This document shows positions 55,705 through 64,000 of a DNA stretch of 64,000 nucleotides, in pieces. Origin of the DNA: Arthrobacter caoxuetaonis (GTDB lineage: Bacteria > Actinomycetota > Actinomycetes > Actinomycetales > Micrococcaceae); contig NZ_CP099466.1 of NCBI RefSeq assembly GCF_023921125.1, positions 992,001 to 1,056,000 of the forward strand. The letters are read 5' to 3'. Position 1 is the stretch's first letter. Every line of letters begins with the position of its first letter. The translations under genes and the position numbers were made by a program. The notes below the pieces were generated by a model. The model worked only from the letters and a program-made list of their open reading frames with translations. It searched no databases and was not told where the DNA came from.

Positions 55705-56700
55705 GTGGATATGGATGCCTTCGCCGCAGTGCACCGGGATGACTGGGAGCGGCTTGACGAACTGACCTCCCGCCGCCGGTTGACCGGAGCCGAAGCGGAT
55801 GAACTGCTGCAGCTCTACCAGCGCGCGTCGACGCATCTGTCCGTCATCCGTTCCGTCGCCCCCGAAGGCGCACTTTCTGCCTCCCTGTCCATGCGGCTCT
55901 CACGGGCCCGGACACGGTTTACCGGTGCCCGTTCCAACTTCTTCGAAGACCTCGCCGGGTTCTTCGTCTACTCCCTGCCCGCCGCGTTCTACCGGGTCCG
56001 CTGGCTCACGGTCGCCGTCGGAGTGCTGTTCACGGCAGTGGCGTGGCTGGCGGGAGCCTGGGTAGTGAACACCCCGGGCGTGCTGGCGGCGATGGGCACC
56101 GATGCCGAGCTGCTCCGGTACGTGGAGTCGGACTTCGTGAACTATTACTCGGAGAATCCCGCTGCATCCTTCGCCGGCATGGTCTGGACTAACAACGCCT
56201 GGATTGCGCTGCAGGCCGTTGCTTTCGGCGTTACCGGAATCTGGGGACCGTACATCCTGTACCAAAACGCCATCGGGGTGGGGACGGCCGGCGGGATGAT
56301 GGCCTCCTTTGGACAGCTCGACGTGTTCTTTACCTACATCCTTCCCCACGGGTTTATGGAACTGACGGCCATCTTCGTGGCAGCGGCAGCGGGTCTCCAA
56401 ATCTTCTGGGCGCTGGTCTCGCCGGGACCCAGGACCCGGATGACGGCGCTGGCCCAGGAAGGCCGTTCGCTGATGACCGTGGCGCTGGGCCTGGTAGTGG
56501 TCCTGTTCATTTCCGGACTCGTGGAAGGGTTCGTCACGCCCAGCGGCCTGCCCGCCTGGCTGCGGATCGGCATTGGTGCAGCCGTTTTCGCTGCCTACTG
56601 GGCCTACACCCTCATCCTGGGCAAACGTGCCTGCCAGGCAGGTTACCGGGGCGACCTGCTGGCACGCGATGCAGGGGAAGCATCGGTCCGGGCCGCCTGA
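55705..56700 (+). CDS. Stage II sporulation protein M (SpoIIM/DUF95) family membrane protein
   Basis: 331 aa: a soluble helical N-terminus (DDWERLDELTSRRRLTGAEA, LLQLYQRASTHLSVIRS) and five to six membrane helices (WLTVAVGVLFTAVAWLAGAW, SFAGMVWTNNAWIALQAVAF, NAIGVGTAGGMMASFGQLDV, YILPHGFMELTAIFVAAAAG). The PHGFMEL motif is typical of DUF95. The organism group does not sporulate, so a general membrane role is likely. An ATG two codons later (55711) is possible, but GTG fits a leaderless start. Confidence 0.87.
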   Translation: MDMDAFAAVHRDDWERLDELTSRRRLTGAEADELLQLYQRASTHLSVIRSVAPEGALSASLSMRLSRARTRFTGARSNFFEDLAGFFVYSLPAAFYRVRWLTVAVGVLFTAVAWLAGAWVVNTPGVLAAMGTDAELLRYVESDFVNYYSENPAASFAGMVWTNNAWIALQAVAFGVTGIWGPYILYQNAIGVGTAGGMMASFGQLDVFFTYILPHGFMELTAIFVAAAAGLQIFWALVSPGPRTRMTALAQEGRSLMTVALGLVVVLFISGLVEGFVTPSGLPAWLRIGIGAAVFAAYWAYTLILGKRACQAGYRGDLLARDAGEASVRAA

Positions 56701-56828
56701 AACCGGCAGCCGGTCCAGTGACCCGGCATGGTTCGGGGTGGCACCCGTAAACCGGGTGCCGTCCCCGGTAGGGTCTAAAGAGGACGAAGCCGGAGCCCCC
56801 ACCACCGGTGACTTCATACAGGATTGGG

Positions 56829-58391
56829 ATGAGAGACGAAGCAGTGGCAAGCCAGGACCAAGACCCCACGACGGAACGCGCACCTTTAGGTGCGCCCACT
56901 AACGGGAACGACGCCGGCCCCAGCGACGCGAGCGAGACGATCGTCAGCGGCAGCCACGCCGAGGGTACCGCTGAGCGCCGGCGTGCAGCGGATTATGTGC
57001 CTGCCGAGCACGATGCGTGGGACGCGGAATTTGCCGGGCTGACGGGAGCGGAGAGTTCCAGAGGCAGTCAGGACGCGGACGGCAGGACTCCTGCCGCGGA
57101 TCCCGCTGAAGCTCCAACCCCGGCTGCAGCTCCAACCCCGGCTGCAGCCCCAACCCCGGCTGAATCCGCAACTCCGCCTGAAGCCGCAGCCCCGGCTGAA
57201 GAAGCTGGCCGGGCTCCAACCCCAGCTTCCACCCCGGCGCCAGGCTCGGACGAGTCCGGGCAGCCGGCGTCACCGGCGCCGGCTGAACCCGTCACCGCGG
57301 CTGCGCCGGCCGCCCGGGACGAGGTTCCCGGCGGTCATCCTTCGGTGGCCCAGCGCAGCAAGCTGCCCATGCGGGCTGCGAGCACCATGCCCAACCTCAG
57401 CCGTTACGAGCAGGCACCCACCGGCGAGGGCACGGCAGACCCGGCGGAACAGGGATCCGGCCTTCCCGATGCGGAGGCTGCCTCCGGCCCGGTCCGGGAC
57501 CGCCCGAAGGATACCGAAGCAGAGGGCGGCCCCTGGTACGGGCCGGCGGACGGGGAACCGGTTTCCACGGGCCCCGCAGCGCAGGATCAGCCAGCCGATG
57601 TGCCGGGCATTTCGGAGGAAGAGGCCCGCCGCCGCCACACCGAGCGTGAGCGTGCTGCTGCCGCGAAGCCTGTGCTGGCGCGCATCATCCAGGTCGCCAT
57701 CGCGGCTTTCTTCCCGGTGATGCTGCTTGCCGCCGCAATCCGGGCCGTCGCCACGCCCGTTTTTCTCTGGGTCGAGTACCACCGGCCGGGCTTCCCGGCC
57801 GACAGCTTCGGGTTTACCACCGAGGACCGGATGACCTACGGCTCCTACGCGGTGGACTACCTGTTGAACTTTTCCTCCCCGCGCTACCTGGGAGAGCTGG
57901 TGACGCCTCGGGGAGAACCCCTGTACCTCGCCACGGAAGTGTCCCACATGGCCGACGTCAAGGCGGTCCTGATGGTGGCCTTCCTCACCGCGGCCGGCAT
58001 GGCGCTCCTGAGCATTGCGGGAGCCGTCTACCTGGCCCGCCGGTGCCCCGGGGGGATCAGGCGCGCACTGTTTGCCGGAGCCGTGGTGACGCTTGCCGTG
58101 ATTGCAGCGCTGCTGGCAGCCGCCGTGGTGGCCTGGGAAGAGTTCTTCACCTTGGTGCACAACATTTTCTTCTCACAGGGCAACTGGACCTTCCGGATGG
58201 ACGACACCTTGATCCGGCTCTTCCCCTCGCAGTTCTGGATGGACGCGGGAGGCACCGTTGCCGCAATAGTCCTGCTGGCCTGCATTCTCGTGATGGTCTT
58301 TACCTGGCCCACCAAGCGGCGGCGTGAACGTTCACGTGCTGCCCGCGACGAGGCACGGCAGCGCTACCTCGACTCCCTCGAGGCACTCTAG
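56829..58391 (+). CDS. TIGR01906/DUF1461 membrane protein with long disordered N-terminus
   Basis: 520 aa. Residues 1-275 are low-complexity Ala/Pro/Glu sequence with tandem APTPAA units; the rest is a DUF1461 core with four helices (IIQVAIAAFFPVMLLAAAIR, LMVAFLTAAGMALLSIAGAV, AVVTLAVIAALLAAAVVAWE, GTVAAIVLLACILVMVFTWP) and the extracytoplasmic DRMTYGSYAVDYLLNFSSPR and EVSHMADVKAV motifs. Function unknown. ATG at 56829 has AGGA 5 bases upstream; GTG at 56844 is an alternative. Confidence 0.83.
   Translation: MRDEAVASQDQDPTTERAPLGAPTNGNDAGPSDASETIVSGSHAEGTAERRRAADYVPAEHDAWDAEFAGLTGAESSRGSQDADGRTPAADPAEAPTPAAAPTPAAAPTPAESATPPEAAAPAEEAGRAPTPASTPAPGSDESGQPASPAPAEPVTAAAPAARDEVPGGHPSVAQRSKLPMRAASTMPNLSRYEQAPTGEGTADPAEQGSGLPDAEAASGPVRDRPKDTEAEGGPWYGPADGEPVSTGPAAQDQPADVPGISEEEARRRHTERERAAAAKPVLARIIQVAIAAFFPVMLLAAAIRAVATPVFLWVEYHRPGFPADSFGFTTEDRMTYGSYAVDYLLNFSSPRYLGELVTPRGEPLYLATEVSHMADVKAVLMVAFLTAAGMALLSIAGAVYLARRCPGGIRRALFAGAVVTLAVIAALLAAAVVAWEEFFTLVHNIFFSQGNWTFRMDDTLIRLFPSQFWMDAGGTVAAIVLLACILVMVFTWPTKRRRERSRAARDEARQRYLDSLEAL
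57111..57164 (+). repeat. 18-bp tandem repeat in the DUF1461 gene
   Basis: GCTCCAACCCCGGCTGCA occurs twice exactly (57111-57128, 57129-57146) and once with two changes (57147-57164), encoding APTPAA, APTPAA, APTPAE. Further degenerate copies follow to about 57240. Confidence 0.9.
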
Positions 58392-58401
58392 GCGCGCCGG
58401 A

Positions 58402-58471
58402 CCGCAACGCAGAAGGCCCGTCCCCGGAACTGAGCAGTTCAGACTCCGGGGGCGGGCCCTTCGCGTTGCGG
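58402..58471. terminator. Long bidirectional stem-loop terminator
   Basis: Arms 58402-58427 and 58445-58471 are inverted repeats with a few mismatches (CGCAACGC pairs with GCGTTGCG; CCCCGGA with TCCGGGG). A smaller AACTG/CAGTT hairpin lies in the loop. It separates convergent genes. Confidence 0.75.
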
Positions 58472-58479
58472 AACCAGGG

Positions 58480-60300
58480 CTACGGCTGCTTGGCGTACAT
58501 CTTCTCCACCTCGGCGGAGAAGTCCTGAATGACAGCCTGGCGCCGCAGTTTCAGCGTGGCGGTGACATGGCCGGTGTCCAGGGAGAAATCCCGGGGCAAA
58601 ACGGTGAAGCGGCGGATCTGTTCGGCGCGGGAAACGCTGGAGTTCGCGGCGTCCACCGCCAACTGGACCTGTGCCAGGACCTTGGGATGCTCCGCGGCCT
58701 GCAGGCTGTTCAGCCCGAGGCCGTTTTCCGCGGCCCACGCGTGGAGCGCTTCGTCGTCGAGGGTAATGAGTGCGCCAACGAACGGCCGGCCTTCCCCGAC
58801 CACCACGACCTGCGAAACCAGCCGGTGCTCGCGGATCTTTTCCTCCAGCGGCCCCGGGGCAACGTTCTTGCCGCCCGCCGTCACCAGAAGGTCCTTTTTT
58901 CGTCCGGTGATGGAGAGGAAACCGTCCTCGTCCAGGGAACCGATGTCGCCGGTATGGAACCAGCCGTCGCTGAATGCCTCGGCCGTGGCCTCAGGATTGC
59001 GGTGATAGCCGTTGAAAACGCCCACGCCGCGGACCAGTACCTCACCGTCGCCGGCAATCCGGACCGCGTTCCCCGGCATGGGCAGCCCCACGGAGCCAAC
59101 CCTGGTCAGCGGAACCGTATTGACCGACGCCGGCGCTGTGGTCTCGGTCAGCCCGTACCCCTCCAGCACCGTGATCCCGGCACCGCGGAAAAAGTGGCAC
59201 AGCTGGGGGCTCAGCGGGCTGGCGCCGGAAATGGCGATCTTGAGCTGGCCGCCGAAGGCGTTGCGGACCTTCGGATAGAGGAGGCGGTCAAACAGGGCAT
59301 GCCTGGTCCGCAGTGCCGGGGATGGTCCTTTGCCGCCCCGGGCCGCGCGGTCCGCAGCCTCGGAATAGGCGACGGCAGTGGCCGCCGCAGTTTCGAACAG
59401 CCGGCCTTTGCCTGCCGCCTGGGCCTTTGCCTCTGCGCCGGCATAGATCTTTTCGAAGATACGGGGAACTGCAAGCAGGAACGTGGGCTTAAGGGACTGC
59501 ATATCGTCGACCAGTTCGGCGGCAGTGGCACTGTGGCCCAGCGTCACTCCGGCGGCGAGGCAGCCGACCTGGACGGCACGGGCCAGCACGTGCGCCAGCG
59601 GAAGGAACATCAGCGTCCGGGCGCCGGGCTGCTTGAGCATCTCCGGAAGCAGTTCGATGACGTTGACGGCAAACAGGGCGAAATTGCCGTGGGTGATTTC
59701 GCAGCCCTTGGGACGCCCGGTGGTGCCCGAGGTGTAGACCAGGGAGGCGGCGTCGGCCAGGCCGCGGGAGGAACGGACAGCTTCCAGTTCGGCATCCTGC
59801 ACACCCGAGCCCAGGGAAGCGAGCCCGGACAGCGTGTCCGTGCCGTCGTCGTCGGTAAGTTTCCAGACCTGGACGTCCAGTCCGGCCGCCGCCGCACCGG
59901 AGGCAATAATGCGTGCTTTGTTTTCATCTCCGGCAAACGCGAGGCGGGCACCGGAGTCCTGCAGGATCCACTGGACCTGGCTGGGGGAGGACGTTTCATA
60001 GACGGGGACCGTCACGGCTCCCGCGAACCAGATCGCCAGGTCAGCGACCGTCCATTCGTAGCGGGTTCCGGACATGACCGCTACGGCGTCTCCAGGCTGC
60101 ACGCCCTGGGACATGAGCCCCTTGGCGACGGCTGTGACCTGGGCGAGGAACGCGGCACCGCTGACGTCCTGCCAGCCGGATTCCTTCTTGCGGGCGTACA
60201 GGGGACGTTCGGGAGCCCGGGAGACTGTCGCCAGCAGGAGATCAGTGATGTTGGAGTCGTCCGGGAGCTCGACGAACAAGTCGGTGGAGGATTCGCGCAC
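58480..60300 (-). CDS. fadD: Long-chain fatty-acid--CoA ligase (AMP-dependent synthetase)
   Basis: 606-aa peripheral membrane enzyme activating fatty acids through acyl-AMP to acyl-CoA. P-loop SLVYTSGTTGRPKGCEITHG, GYGLTETTAPASVNTVPLTR, GWFHTGDIGSLDEDGFLSIT and GRKKDLLVTAGGKNVAPGPL are the adenylate-forming core motifs. The GTG at 60300 has AAGGGGAG about 7 bases upstream; a longer open frame overlaps the next gene. Length and motifs resemble the FadD15 subgroup. Confidence 0.92.
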   Translation of the reverse strand: MRESSTDLFVELPDDSNITDLLLATVSRAPERPLYARKKESGWQDVSGAAFLAQVTAVAKGLMSQGVQPGDAVAVMSGTRYEWTVADLAIWFAGAVTVPVYETSSPSQVQWILQDSGARLAFAGDENKARIIASGAAAAGLDVQVWKLTDDDGTDTLSGLASLGSGVQDAELEAVRSSRGLADAASLVYTSGTTGRPKGCEITHGNFALFAVNVIELLPEMLKQPGARTLMFLPLAHVLARAVQVGCLAAGVTLGHSATAAELVDDMQSLKPTFLLAVPRIFEKIYAGAEAKAQAAGKGRLFETAAATAVAYSEAADRAARGGKGPSPALRTRHALFDRLLYPKVRNAFGGQLKIAISGASPLSPQLCHFFRGAGITVLEGYGLTETTAPASVNTVPLTRVGSVGLPMPGNAVRIAGDGEVLVRGVGVFNGYHRNPEATAEAFSDGWFHTGDIGSLDEDGFLSITGRKKDLLVTAGGKNVAPGPLEEKIREHRLVSQVVVVGEGRPFVGALITLDDEALHAWAAENGLGLNSLQAAEHPKVLAQVQLAVDAANSSVSRAEQIRRFTVLPRDFSLDTGHVTATLKLRRQAVIQDFSAEVEKMYAKQP

Positions 60301-60340
60301 TGCGACTCCCCTTTCTGTGCAAGCACAATTGCGGTGAGAC

Positions 60341-61960
60341 CTAGATCCAGCTCGGCATCCAGATTCGGAGCCGCCAATCGGAGTAAGGGATGTTCTCGGC
60401 CGTCCAGACCGGATAAAAAAACGCAGAGACGAGAATAGCAGCAGCCACGAAACATGCTGCGATGACCGCACCTCGCCGGCGCCGCAGGGCCGTGTCAGCC
60501 GGCCGGCCAAGCACCAGCCCAAGCGTGAAAGTCAGGGCAAGAATGAGGAACGGCTCGAAAGCGACGGCGTAGAAGTAAAACATGGTCCGGTCCGGAAAAG
60601 CGAACCAGGGCAGGTAGCCGCCGGCAATTCCGGCGAGCATGGCGCCTGCCCTCCAGTCCCGCCTGCCGATCCAGTATGCCAGGGCCACTCCCAGACTGAG
60701 CAGGGCGGCCCACCAGATCAGCGGGTTGCCCACTGACGAGATCGCTGAGGCACAGCTTTCGAAGCCGCAGCCGGGGCTCTCGGGTGCAGGTGTCTCGTAG
60801 AAGAACGAGGTCGGCCGGCCCAGGAACAGCCAGGACCAGGCACTGGCCTCGTACGGGTGCTCTGAGCTGAGGCCGTTATGGAAGGTGACAGCGCTTCGGT
60901 GGTACTCCGCGAGGGAGCGGATGGAGTCGGGAAGCCAGCCGAAGGCCGCCGACGGATTCGTTTCGGCCCACCGCCTGCCGTAGGCATCCGAAGAGAGGAG
61001 CCATCCGGTCCAGGTCGCCGTGTAGGTGGCCAGGGCCACGGGAATGACGGTGAAGAAGGCCGGAACACCGTCCTTCGCAAGTCCTGCGGGCCAGTAGCGG
61101 ATGCCGGCGACGCGCCTGGCAGAGATGTCCCAGAGGACGATCATCACCCCGAAGACGGCGACGAAGCCCAGGGCAGACCATTTGGTGCCCACTGCCAGTC
61201 CCAGGCACACTGCTGCTGCGAGCCGCCAGGGACGCCACAGCAGCCACGGACCGGTCCTCAGTGACGCCGTCGAAGGAAAGGCTCCGGGCTGTGCGCCGAG
61301 TTTTCGGGCCAGGCGCCTGCGGCCGTCGTCACGGTCCAGGAGCAGCGCCCCGAAGGCGGCCAGGACCCAGAAGGCGAGGAAAACATCCAGCAGGGAGGTC
61401 CGCGAATGGACCAAATGGTGGCCGTCCACGGAAAGGAGAACACCCGCTGCCGCGCCCAGCAGCGGGGACTTGAACAGCCTTCCGGCGATCAGGGCGAGCA
61501 GCAGCACCGTCAGGGTGCCCGTGAGGGCTGCGGAGAAGCGCCAGCCGAAACTGCTCTCCGCCCCAAAAAGGGCCATGCCGAAGGCGATCATCCACTTGCC
61601 CACCGGCGGGTGCACTACATATTCCGGACCCTCAAGCAGGACATCGGGCGTCCCGGAGGTGAAGGAATCGTTGGCGTCCTCAGGCCATGCGCGCTCATAG
61701 CCTGAGACCAGATAGGAGTAGGCATCTTTGACGTAGTAGGTTTCGTCGAAGATCAGGGTGTCCACTTCGCCCAGCCTGACAAAGCGGAGCACGCCGGCCA
61801 GCAGGGCCGCTCCCAGGGCGGCCGCCCACATCCAGGGCCGGGACGGGAGCGCCGCGCCCAGCAGCCTCTCGCGCAAGGCCTCCGGTGTGAAAGCACTCCC
61901 CGGGGGCAGGACCCGGGCTGCCTCAGCCCGTGGCGGGGCGGGGGTCAGGGGCAGGGTCAC
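60341..61960 (-). CDS. pmt: Dolichyl-phosphate-mannose--protein mannosyltransferase (Pmt)
   Basis: 539-aa GT39 enzyme with about eleven membrane helices that transfers mannose from polyprenyl-phosphate-mannose to Ser/Thr of exported proteins. The catalytic Asp-Glu lies in DTLIFDETYYVKDAYSYL in the first external loop; EYVVHPPVGKWMIAFGMALF, SVDGHHLVHSRTSLLDVFLA and VGTKWSALGFVAVFGVMIVL are family motifs. GTG at 61960 is 7 bases from a TAGAGT box, so the mRNA is probably leaderless. ManA could supply its mannose precursor. Divergent from rsmI, as in mycobacteria. Confidence 0.92.
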   Translation of the reverse strand: MTLPLTPAPPRAEAARVLPPGSAFTPEALRERLLGAALPSRPWMWAAALGAALLAGVLRFVRLGEVDTLIFDETYYVKDAYSYLVSGYERAWPEDANDSFTSGTPDVLLEGPEYVVHPPVGKWMIAFGMALFGAESSFGWRFSAALTGTLTVLLLALIAGRLFKSPLLGAAAGVLLSVDGHHLVHSRTSLLDVFLAFWVLAAFGALLLDRDDGRRRLARKLGAQPGAFPSTASLRTGPWLLWRPWRLAAAVCLGLAVGTKWSALGFVAVFGVMIVLWDISARRVAGIRYWPAGLAKDGVPAFFTVIPVALATYTATWTGWLLSSDAYGRRWAETNPSAAFGWLPDSIRSLAEYHRSAVTFHNGLSSEHPYEASAWSWLFLGRPTSFFYETPAPESPGCGFESCASAISSVGNPLIWWAALLSLGVALAYWIGRRDWRAGAMLAGIAGGYLPWFAFPDRTMFYFYAVAFEPFLILALTFTLGLVLGRPADTALRRRRGAVIAACFVAAAILVSAFFYPVWTAENIPYSDWRLRIWMPSWI

Positions 61961-61967
61961 GCGCTCA

Positions 61968-61991
61968 ACTCTATAGTGTGTCGCGTAGGGT
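61968..61991. promoter_or_regulatory. Divergent overlapping promoters of pmt and rsmI
   Basis: Minus-strand TAGAGT (61973 to 61968) serves pmt and overlaps the symmetrical CTATAG (61971-61976). Plus-strand TAGGGT (61986-61991) ends 6 bases before the rsmI GTG; TATAGT (61972-61977) is a second plus-strand candidate. Only 37 bases separate the two start codons. Confidence 0.55.
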
Positions 61992-61997
61992 TGGAGG

Positions 61998-62921
61998 GTG
62001 GACTCAAGCATGGACGGACCCCGGCAGCCCGATATTGCCGGCAGCAGTGTTGGCGCCGGCACAGAGAGTGCCGGAGGACCCGGCCAGATCGTGCTGGCAG
62101 CTACGCCGATCGGAAACATGGGAGACGCCACTGTCCGGCTGATCGACCTGCTCCAGAGCGCCGACGTGATTGCCGCCGAGGATACCCGGCGGCTGCACCG
62201 CCTGGTCAGCGCCCTGAAGATCACCCCGACCGGACGCATCCTGAGCTACCACGAGCACAACGAACAGTCCCGGACTCCCGAACTGCTGGACCTGGTCCGC
62301 AGCGGTGCGGTCCTGCTCATGGTCACCGACGCAGGAATGCCCTCCGTGTCGGATCCCGGCTACCGGCTCGTAGAAGCCGCAGCAGCCGAAGGCATTCCGG
62401 TAACGGCCGCTCCGGGACCGTCCGCCGTGCTGACGGCGCTGGCGCTCTCCGGCCTGCCGACCGACCGGTTCTGTTTTGAGGGATTCCTGCCGCGGAAGGC
62501 AGGGGAGCGGGCGGCACGGCTCGACGAGCTTTCCGCTGAACGCCGGACCATGGTGTTCTTCGAGGCCCCGCACCGCCTTGAAGTGATGCTGAGGGCTCTC
62601 GATGCCGCGTTTGGAGGCGACCGCCCGGCAGCGGTGGCACGCGAGCTGACCAAGCTTCACGAACAGGTTCTGCGGGGCCCGCTCCGCGAACTGCTCGAAT
62701 GGGCCGAAACCAGCGAGATCCGAGGCGAGATCGCCGTCGTCGTGGGCGGGGCAGGCGACGCCGCACCCGAGGCGCCCGAGGACCATGTGGAGGCGGTCAA
62801 CGCCTTGATCGCCCAGGGCTCGCGGCTGAAGGACGCGGTTGCAACGATCGCTTCCGATGCCAGGATCAGCAAACGCGAACTCTACGAAGCCGTGCTCGCC
62901 GCCCGGGGGACTCAGCCCTAG
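61998..62921 (+). CDS. rsmI: 16S rRNA (cytidine-1402-2'-O)-methyltransferase RsmI
   Basis: 307-aa SAM-dependent tetrapyrrole-methylase-fold enzyme that 2'-O-methylates C1402 in the decoding centre. Motifs: IVLAATPIGNMGDATVRLID, VIAAEDTRRLHRLVSALKI, LLMVTDAGMPSVSDPGYRLV, GPSAVLTALALSGLPTDRF and FFEAPHRLEVMLRALDAAFG. GTG at 61998 lies 6 bases from a TAGGGT box; the ATG at 62010 has GGAGGGTGG 8 bases upstream and is an equally credible start. Confidence 0.94.
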   Translation: MDSSMDGPRQPDIAGSSVGAGTESAGGPGQIVLAATPIGNMGDATVRLIDLLQSADVIAAEDTRRLHRLVSALKITPTGRILSYHEHNEQSRTPELLDLVRSGAVLLMVTDAGMPSVSDPGYRLVEAAAAEGIPVTAAPGPSAVLTALALSGLPTDRFCFEGFLPRKAGERAARLDELSAERRTMVFFEAPHRLEVMLRALDAAFGGDRPAAVARELTKLHEQVLRGPLRELLEWAETSEIRGEIAVVVGGAGDAAPEAPEDHVEAVNALIAQGSRLKDAVATIASDARISKRELYEAVLAARGTQP

Positions 62922-63077
62922 CCACAGCCGCCGGCGCCGCGCCCGGGCCAAGTGCACAGTGATCTGCCCCGAGTGTTGTGCAGGTACGCATTTACACCCG
63001 GCAGTCCCCGTTTTACGGTAAAGGCAGCGCCGGACGAATGTGATCCGGAAAACCCACGTACGTATGGAGGCTCACCC

Positions 63078-64000
63078 ATGGCTGTAACCGCTGACCGCGA
63101 GGCCCAACTGCTGGCCCAGGTTCCCACCGGCCTGCTGATCAACGGAGAATGGCGCGACGCCGCCGGCGGGAAGACCTTCGACGTCGAGGATCCCGCTACC
63201 GGCAAGGTGCTGCTGAGCATCGCTGACGCCAGCACCGAAGACGGCGCAGCGGCCATGGACGCCGCCGCAGACGCGCAGGAGTCCTGGGCAGCCACTCCGC
63301 CGCGTGTCCGCGGCGAGATCCTGCGCCGCGCCTTTGAGCTTGTTACGGCCCGGGCAGAGGACTTCGCGCTGCTCATGACCCTGGAAATGGGCAAGCCGCT
63401 GGCTGAAGCCCGCGGCGAGGTTGCCTACGGTGCCGAATTCCTACGCTGGTTCTCCGAGGAAGCTGTCCGCGTCACCGGACGCTACGGCACAGCACCGGAC
63501 GGCAAGTCCCGCATCATGGTCACCAAGAAGCCGGTGGGCCCCTGCCTGCTCATCACCCCGTGGAACTTCCCGCTGGCCATGGCCACCCGCAAGATCGCTC
63601 CCGCAGTGGCCGCCGGCTGCACCATGGTGCTCAAGCCCGCGAAGCTCACGCCGCTGACCTCGCAGCTTTTCGCTGCCGTGATGATGGAAGCCGGGCTGCC
63701 CGCCGGTGTCCTGAACGTTGTCTCCACGACGAAAGCCGGTGAAGTAACCGGACCGATCATGAAGGATGACCGGCTGCGCAAGGTCTCCTTCACCGGTTCC
63801 ACACCGGTAGGCCAGGGCCTGATCCGCGACGCCGCTGAGAAGGTACTGCGGACCTCCATGGAACTGGGCGGTAACGCTCCGTTCGTCGTCTTCGAAGATG
63901 CCGACATCGACAAGGCAGTGGAGGGTGCCATGGCAGCGAAGCTGCGGAACATGGGCGAAGCCTGCACAGCGGCCAACCGCTTCATCGTCCACGAAGACAT
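63078..64000 (+). CDS. gabD: Succinate-semialdehyde dehydrogenase family protein (3' end outside window)
   Basis: First 307 residues of an NAD(P)-dependent aldehyde dehydrogenase that oxidises succinate semialdehyde or a related aldehyde. INGEWRDAAGGKTFDVEDPA, LITPWNFPLAMATRKIAPAV, the NAD-binding VSFTGSTPVGQGLI, catalytic Glu in MELGGNAPFVVFEDADID and catalytic Cys in GEACTAANRF are present. The usual KPxE cofactor motif reads KPAK here, which could affect NAD versus NADP preference. ATG at 63078 has GGAGG 6 bases upstream; a TACGGT box near 63013 is a possible -10. Confidence 0.9.
   Translation, partial: MAVTADREAQLLAQVPTGLLINGEWRDAAGGKTFDVEDPATGKVLLSIADASTEDGAAAMDAAADAQESWAATPPRVRGEILRRAFELVTARAEDFALLMTLEMGKPLAEARGEVAYGAEFLRWFSEEAVRVTGRYGTAPDGKSRIMVTKKPVGPCLLITPWNFPLAMATRKIAPAVAAGCTMVLKPAKLTPLTSQLFAAVMMEAGLPAGVLNVVSTTKAGEVTGPIMKDDRLRKVSFTGSTPVGQGLIRDAAEKVLRTSMELGGNAPFVVFEDADIDKAVEGAMAAKLRNMGEACTAANRFIVHED

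Noticed and set aside
58324..60438. A 704-codon plus-strand open frame
   Set aside because: It is the antisense shadow of the acyl-CoA synthetase, which has all its catalytic motifs on the minus strand.

Overview
The window is ordinary chromosomal backbone of a high-GC Gram-positive bacterium. It is most likely a member of the Micrococcaceae (Arthrobacter or a close relative). The evidence is the strong GC bias, frequent GTG/TTG starts, a mycothiol S-conjugate amidase, a WhiB protein, GAF-ANTAR and DUF501/DUF3499/DUF4245/DUF5719/TIGR03089 families that are typical of Actinobacteria, and -10 boxes of the TAGGCT/TAnnnT type. I see no phage, insertion sequence, integron or CRISPR array. Both edge genes are cut: the add 5' end at the left and the aldehyde dehydrogenase 3' end at the right.

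Layout. 1-8.5 kb: adenosine deaminase, MazG, enolase, FtsB/DivIC, a DUF501 plus Ppx/GppA reading frame, a subtilisin-like mycosin-type protease and a type II NADH dehydrogenase. 8.5-15 kb: a leucine tRNA with unusual architecture, then a branched-chain amino acid ABC uptake system split into livK (+) and livHMGF (-), which converge on back-to-back terminators. 15-31 kb: Bax inhibitor-1 protein, GAF-ANTAR regulator, aldose epimerase, AI-2E-type permease, threonine ammonia-lyase, rhomboid, greA, DUF4307, mca, a small membrane protein, a DUF255 thioredoxin-like protein, hemolysin III, a cis-prenyltransferase, a frameshifted DUF1275 gene, a repeat-rich intergenic region, phoH2, prepilin peptidase and a NUDIX hydrolase. 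31-39.6 kb: tetR plus a DHA2 efflux pump, fumC, carbonic anhydrase, DUF4245, glpX, a TspO-like protein and a FemAB-like transferase. 39.6-54.6 kb: manA, an LCP ligase, purE-purK, GtrA, TIGR03089, whiB, a very large glycosyltransferase, DUF5719, a degenerate metallopeptidase, DUF3499, Trm112 and ahcY. 54.6-64 kb: RDD and SpoIIM proteins, a DUF1461/TIGR01906 membrane protein, a long-chain acyl-CoA synthetase, a protein O-mannosyltransferase, rsmI and a succinate-semialdehyde dehydrogenase.

Several blocks resemble, from memory, conserved neighbourhoods of Mycobacterium tuberculosis: mazG-eno-ftsB-DUF501-ppx; greA-DUF4307-mca-small protein-DUF255-hlyIII-prenyltransferase followed by phoH2-fum-glpX-DUF4245; and the manA/LCP/purEK/GtrA/TIGR03089/whiB2/DUF3499 region. 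The genes cover glycolysis and gluconeogenesis (eno, glpX), fumarate hydration, cell-envelope assembly (LCP, FemAB, GtrA, glycosyltransferase, Pmt, prenyltransferase, ManA), thiol and stress physiology (mca, DUF255) and division (ftsB, whiB).

The most unusual signals are non-coding or architectural: a tRNA with a UAA anticodon and a Leu-like D-arm but no long variable arm; a degenerate, partly inverted repeat array next to a frameshifted gene and a structured leader before phoH; about fifteen genes whose -10 box sits 5-8 nt before the start codon and so are probably leaderless; perfect palindromes in the whiB, livK and tetR promoters; an in-frame DUF501-Ppx join; a LivH with a secreted N-terminal domain; and a zincin-family protein without its HExxH residues. 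I did not find a clear multi-gene undescribed system.
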